Below, piece by piece: positions 6,014 to 8,381 of a stretch of DNA of 8,381 nucleotides. A program made the position numbers and the translations under genes. The DNA comes from Paracoccaceae bacterium. GTDB lineage: Bacteria; Pseudomonadota; Alphaproteobacteria; Rhodobacterales; Rhodobacteraceae. Each line of letters begins with the position of its first letter. Positions within the stretch are counted from its first letter, which is position 1. The notes below the pieces were generated by a model. It was not told the origin of the DNA and ran no database searches. It was given only the letters and a program-made list of their open reading frames with translations. The stretch is from positions 1-8,381 of the forward strand of contig SKUV01000098.1 of assembly GCA_007129775.1 (NCBI GenBank), given 5' to 3'.

Positions 6014-7515
6014 GGCCCGTCCCCCGTTCCGATCCAGCGATTCATGCCCACATCCCGTGCGGCCGCGCGCAGATACATCTCGCGATAGGCCGGCAGCAGC
6101 GGCGCCACCTCGGCGGCGGCCTGCTCCAGCGCCTCGCGTCGTCCGGCGGCGATGGCGCGGGCCTCGGCGCGCAGGGCGGGCTCGTCCAGCGTGGTGATCC
6201 GGTCTTCGGCAAAGACGACCTGCCCCGCCACCATCGTCAGGCGCACCGAACTGCCGGTTTCGCAATAGACCAGTTGCCGCGCCAGATCGTTGAGCGGAGT
6301 AAAGGCCAGCGTATCCAGATCCAGCAGCGCCAGATCCGCCGCCTGCCCGGGGGCGATCGCCCCGATATCGGCGTTGCGCATCGCCGCGTGGCCGCCGGCA
6401 ATCAGGCAATCCAGAACCTCGCCCGCGCTGGGCCATGTGGCGTAATCCGCCGCGCCTATGTTGTGGATCAGCCCGGTCATCTTGGCCACCGCCCACATGT
6501 TCACGGCATCATCGGCAATCGCCTCGTCGCTGCCCAGCGCCACGGGGATGGCACGGTCGCGGATGGCGCGGAACCGCATCACCCCGCTGCCCAGACGCAG
6601 GTTGCTGATCGGGTTGTGGGCGATGACCGCGCCGCGCCGGGCGATCAGGTCCAGATCGCCGTCATCGACCCAGATCGCGTGGATCACATTGGCATGGGGT
6701 GAAAGCAGCCCGAGCTCGTCGGCCAGATGCACGAGCGAACGGCCGCCGAGCCGTTCCTCGCCGAACGCCCGCTGGGTGCGGGTTTCGAGGATATGGATAT
6801 AGAGCGGCAGGTCATGCCGCTCTGCCAGCGCCTGCAGCGCCGCGGCATAATCGGGCGTGACGCGCTGCGGCGCCGAACACGACGCGGCCGCCCGCAGCCG
6901 CCCGCCCGCCGCCCCGTGCCAGCGCGAGATCAGATGATCATAGCATTCCAGCAGCCCGGCCCTGCCGAAGGCCGGCGGCGCGGCCAGCGCGGCGCGCCAC
7001 TCGGGCGGCACCAGATCGGCCAGATAGGGCAGTTTCGCCGCCTCGGGCAGGTCGGACTGATCGAGCGCGAGGCGCGCGCGGATGCCGCAATCCTCATAGG
7101 CCTGCGCCACCGCGTCGATGATTTCGGGCGTCGGATGGGGCACGAAAAAGGCGTCGTCCTGCACCGCCGTCACCCCGCTGCGCAGCATCTCCATGCAGGC
7201 CAGCAGCGTGCGCACATAAGCCTCGCGCGGGGTCGGGCGCAGGACTTCCAGCGCCGGGCTTTCGTAGAGCATGAAAAGCTCCAGCGGCAGGCTCGGCAAC
7301 TGCCCCTTCATGTGGTTCACGGGCGAATGGAAATGCGCATTCACCAGCCCGGGCAGGACCAGCATGCCTGCGGCGTCGATCACCTCGGCGCCCTCGCGCG
7401 CGACCTCCGGGCCGACGGCGGTGATGCGCCCGCCCTCGATCAGGATGTTTTCTAGCCTGTGGCGCGGGTCGGTGCCCGGGCCGCGCCAGATCAGGCCGTT
7501 GGTGATCAGCTTCAC
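6007..7515 (-). CDS. Metal-dependent amidohydrolase, ATZ/TRZ deaminase/chlorohydrolase type
   Basis: This is a cytoplasmic amidohydrolase-superfamily enzyme, 502 residues, slightly long for a group usually near 430-480. The N-terminal beta-sandwich (ILIEGGRITAVG) leads to PGLVNAHFHS (55-64) with metal ligands His61 and His63. His241 and catalytic Glu244 follow in YIHILET, then His279 in VIHAIW and Asp330 in ALGSDEA. His plus Glu in HxxE is characteristic of the ATZ/TRZ and nucleobase/SAH deaminase branch, which replaces an amino or chloro group on a nitrogen ring, usually with one Zn or Fe. The GTG start overlaps the racemase-like gene's stop codon in GTGA (translational coupling); no strong ribosome site of its own is visible. 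With its neighbours it suggests breakdown of a nitrogen heterocycle. A hydantoinase-like or 8-oxoguanine/cytosine deaminase-like role is possible; the substrate is undetermined. Confidence 0.88.
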   Translation of the reverse strand: MKLITNGLIWRGPGTDPRHRLENILIEGGRITAVGPEVAREGAEVIDAAGMLVLPGLVNAHFHSPVNHMKGQLPSLPLELFMLYESPALEVLRPTPREAYVRTLLACMEMLRSGVTAVQDDAFFVPHPTPEIIDAVAQAYEDCGIRARLALDQSDLPEAAKLPYLADLVPPEWRAALAAPPAFGRAGLLECYDHLISRWHGAAGGRLRAAASCSAPQRVTPDYAAALQALAERHDLPLYIHILETRTQRAFGEERLGGRSLVHLADELGLLSPHANVIHAIWVDDGDLDLIARRGAVIAHNPISNLRLGSGVMRFRAIRDRAIPVALGSDEAIADDAVNMWAVAKMTGLIHNIGAADYATWPSAGEVLDCLIAGGHAAMRNADIGAIAPGQAADLALLDLDTLAFTPLNDLARQLVYCETGSSVRLTMVAGQVVFAEDRITTLDEPALRAEARAIAAGRREALEQAAAEVAPLLPAYREMYLRAAARDVGMNRWIGTGDGPC

Positions 7516-8246
7516 GAGTTCGCCGGGGGAATGAGCGCGGTCAGTTCCGGCGACAGCCCCTCCACCGCGCCGGGCGGGCGGGGGCGCGGGGCCGCGAGCC
7601 GGCCGGAGCGCACCAGCGCCGCCAGCATATGCGCCCCGGCAAGGCCGCCATCGACGATCGGGATCGGGCTTGACGGCCCCAGCCGGCGCGAGAGGCCGGC
7701 ATAGACAGCGCCCAGCAGGACCGCAACATCCGCGCCATTGGCGGCCAGTCGTTCGACGGCTCCGGTGACGATGGCCTCCACGCTGGATTTGTCGCCCGGG
7801 GCATAGGCCGCCGGGGTTTCGATCACCTGCCAGTCGGCGCGATCCCGGTCCATGTCGTAGCGGGCCAGCACATCGCGATAGAGCGGGGTCGATATCTCGC
7901 CCACGCTGACATAGCCGATGCGCCGCCCGATCAGCCGGGCCATGGCGATGGCGGCGCCGCTGATGCCCAGAACCGGGCAGCCCAGCAGATCGCGGATCGC
8001 CTCGGTGCCGGTGTCGAACGAGGCGGCGAGCAGGACGGCATCCACATCCGCCCCGTGGCGCGCGGCCAGATCGAGCGCGGCATGGCTGGCCACGGCCTGA
8101 TCGCGATGGATGCGGATGACATCGGGGCCGAAACTGGCGGTGGCCTCGATCACCTCCGCCTCGGGCCCGAGAACGGCGCGGACCTCGGCGGCGACCGTGG
8201 CGGTCACGAAGGCGGTGCGGTTGGGGTTGAGGCAAAGAAGCCGCAT
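7512..8246 (-). CDS. Asp/Glu/hydantoin racemase-fold protein lacking both catalytic cysteines
   Basis: The 244-residue protein belongs to the Asp/Glu/hydantoin racemase superfamily: MRLLCLNPNRT at the N-terminus, DAVLLAASFDTGTEAI (69-84), PVLGISGAAIAMA (91-103), RIGYVSVGE (109-117), GADVAVLLGAVYAGL (171-185) and PIPIVDG (195-201). Racemases of the hydantoin/allantoin branch use two cysteines, one in an ACF(x)D-type motif and one in a GCAG-type motif. Here these positions read Ser76 and Ala180, and the only cysteines are Cys5 and Cys90, outside both motifs. It may be an isomerase, decarboxylase or hydrolase with different chemistry, or a ligand-binding protein. AGGAGG (8256-8261) supports this ATG; a longer in-frame reading from 8324 would start upstream of the apparent promoter. 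It is first in the operon and ends in GTGA overlapping the amidohydrolase start. Confidence 0.85.
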   Translation of the reverse strand: MRLLCLNPNRTAFVTATVAAEVRAVLGPEAEVIEATASFGPDVIRIHRDQAVASHAALDLAARHGADVDAVLLAASFDTGTEAIRDLLGCPVLGISGAAIAMARLIGRRIGYVSVGEISTPLYRDVLARYDMDRDRADWQVIETPAAYAPGDKSSVEAIVTGAVERLAANGADVAVLLGAVYAGLSRRLGPSSPIPIVDGGLAGAHMLAALVRSGRLAAPRPRPPGAVEGLSPELTALIPPANS

Positions 8247-8273
8247 GATGCTTGTCCTCCTGTCACCGGGTTG

Positions 8274-8302
8274 GCGTAGCGGAGAGGGTGTCGCCCTGTC
8301 AA
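8274..8302 (-). promoter_or_regulatory. Sigma-70-type promoter for the racemase-amidohydrolase-deacetylase operon
   Basis: On the minus strand TTGACA (8297-8302) is a perfect -35 hexamer. It is followed after exactly 17 bases by CTACGC (8274-8279) as the -10; alphaproteobacterial -10 elements are often of this GCTA-containing kind. Transcription would start near 8267, giving a leader of about 20 bases that contains AGGAGG. It is the best-formed promoter in the window and also settles the start of the racemase-like gene. Confidence 0.65.
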
Positions 8303-8381
8303 CGCCGCGCCGGCATGGCGGCACCGGCTGCGGGCGCCTCGGAGCCCCTCGCGGGGCCGCCTCGTTGCCCGCGTCGGCCGC
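8303..8381. other. Right-edge sequence with no identifiable gene; small GC hairpin
   Basis: Beyond the promoter the remaining 79 bases are very GC-rich. The inverted repeat GCCCC-TCGC-GGGGC (8344-8357) could form a five-base-pair hairpin but has no T-run, so it is not called a terminator. A plus-strand reading frame from an ATG at 8315 stays open to the edge, but at this length and GC content that means little. It may be upstream intergenic DNA or the edge of another gene. Confidence 0.3.

Noticed and set aside
5135..6496. 453-residue version of the deacetylase-fold protein
   Set aside because: The extra N-terminal part overlaps the amidohydrolase gene and has no family similarity; the ATG at 6011-6013 gives the expected family start.
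6007..8235. Possible racemase-amidohydrolase fusion, since the amidohydrolase frame stays open far upstream
   Set aside because: The upstream part lies in another frame over the well-recognised racemase-like gene and gives low-complexity Arg/Gly sequence. GTG at 7513-7515, in a GTGA overlap, is the natural start.
7512..8324. 270-residue version of the racemase-like protein
   Set aside because: The extra 26 residues are not family-like, and the AGGAGG site plus the TTGACA promoter lie downstream of that start.
8344..8357. Terminator of an upstream gene at the right edge
   Set aside because: The hairpin has only five base pairs and no T-run on either strand, and no gene can be identified next to it.

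Overview
The window is GC-rich and densely packed, with short intergenic gaps, GTG and TTG starts, a TRAP-type solute-binding protein and gene content typical of alphaproteobacterial catabolic islands. A Rhodobacterales-type host (Paracoccus/Rhodobacter-like) is my best guess; this is inferred from gene style only, because no rRNA or marker gene is present. There are eight protein-coding genes (one cut by the left edge) in three transcription units. I see no RNA gene, CRISPR array, insertion sequence or prophage gene, and the longest gap between genes is 164 bases.

Unit A (1-1695, minus strand) runs leftward: a classical short-chain dehydrogenase/reductase of the polyol-dehydrogenase type, then the periplasmic solute-binding subunit (DctP type) of a TRAP transporter that leaves the window. 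Unit B (1860-5095, plus strand) diverges from it: a DeoR/GlpR-family repressor, a BtpA/SgcQ-family TIM-barrel protein and an FGGY-family carbohydrate kinase. The 164-base divergent region holds a promoter-like sequence overlapped by two GTTCRTTT repeats ten bases apart, which is the style of DeoR-family operators, plus an inverted repeat and a small hairpin or palindrome. Together A and B read as a sugar, polyol or sugar-acid uptake and catabolism locus: TRAP import, oxidation by the SDR, phosphorylation by the FGGY kinase, and an unknown step on the phosphorylated product by the SgcQ-like barrel, under DeoR control. The DeoR plus SgcQ pairing recalls the uncharacterised E. coli sgc cluster, with the PTS replaced by a TRAP porter and a kinase.

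Unit C (5135-8246, minus strand) converges on unit B across a 39-base gap that carries a possible terminator. It is a tight three-gene operon with 4-base and 7-base overlaps and a good TTGACA promoter: an Asp/Glu/hydantoin-racemase-fold protein, an ATZ/TRZ-type metal-dependent amidohydrolase, and a PuuE-allantoinase-like member of the polysaccharide deacetylase family. The combination suggests catabolism of a nitrogen-containing ring or ureide (hydantoin-, allantoin- or pyrimidine-like). The racemase-fold protein lacks cysteines at both positions where the family's catalytic cysteines are expected, so it probably does not perform ordinary two-base racemisation.

The two most noteworthy points are this cysteine-less racemase homologue inside a ring-opening cassette, and the DeoR-SgcQ-FGGY kinase cassette, which offers a genetic context for the functionally unassigned SgcQ/BtpA family.
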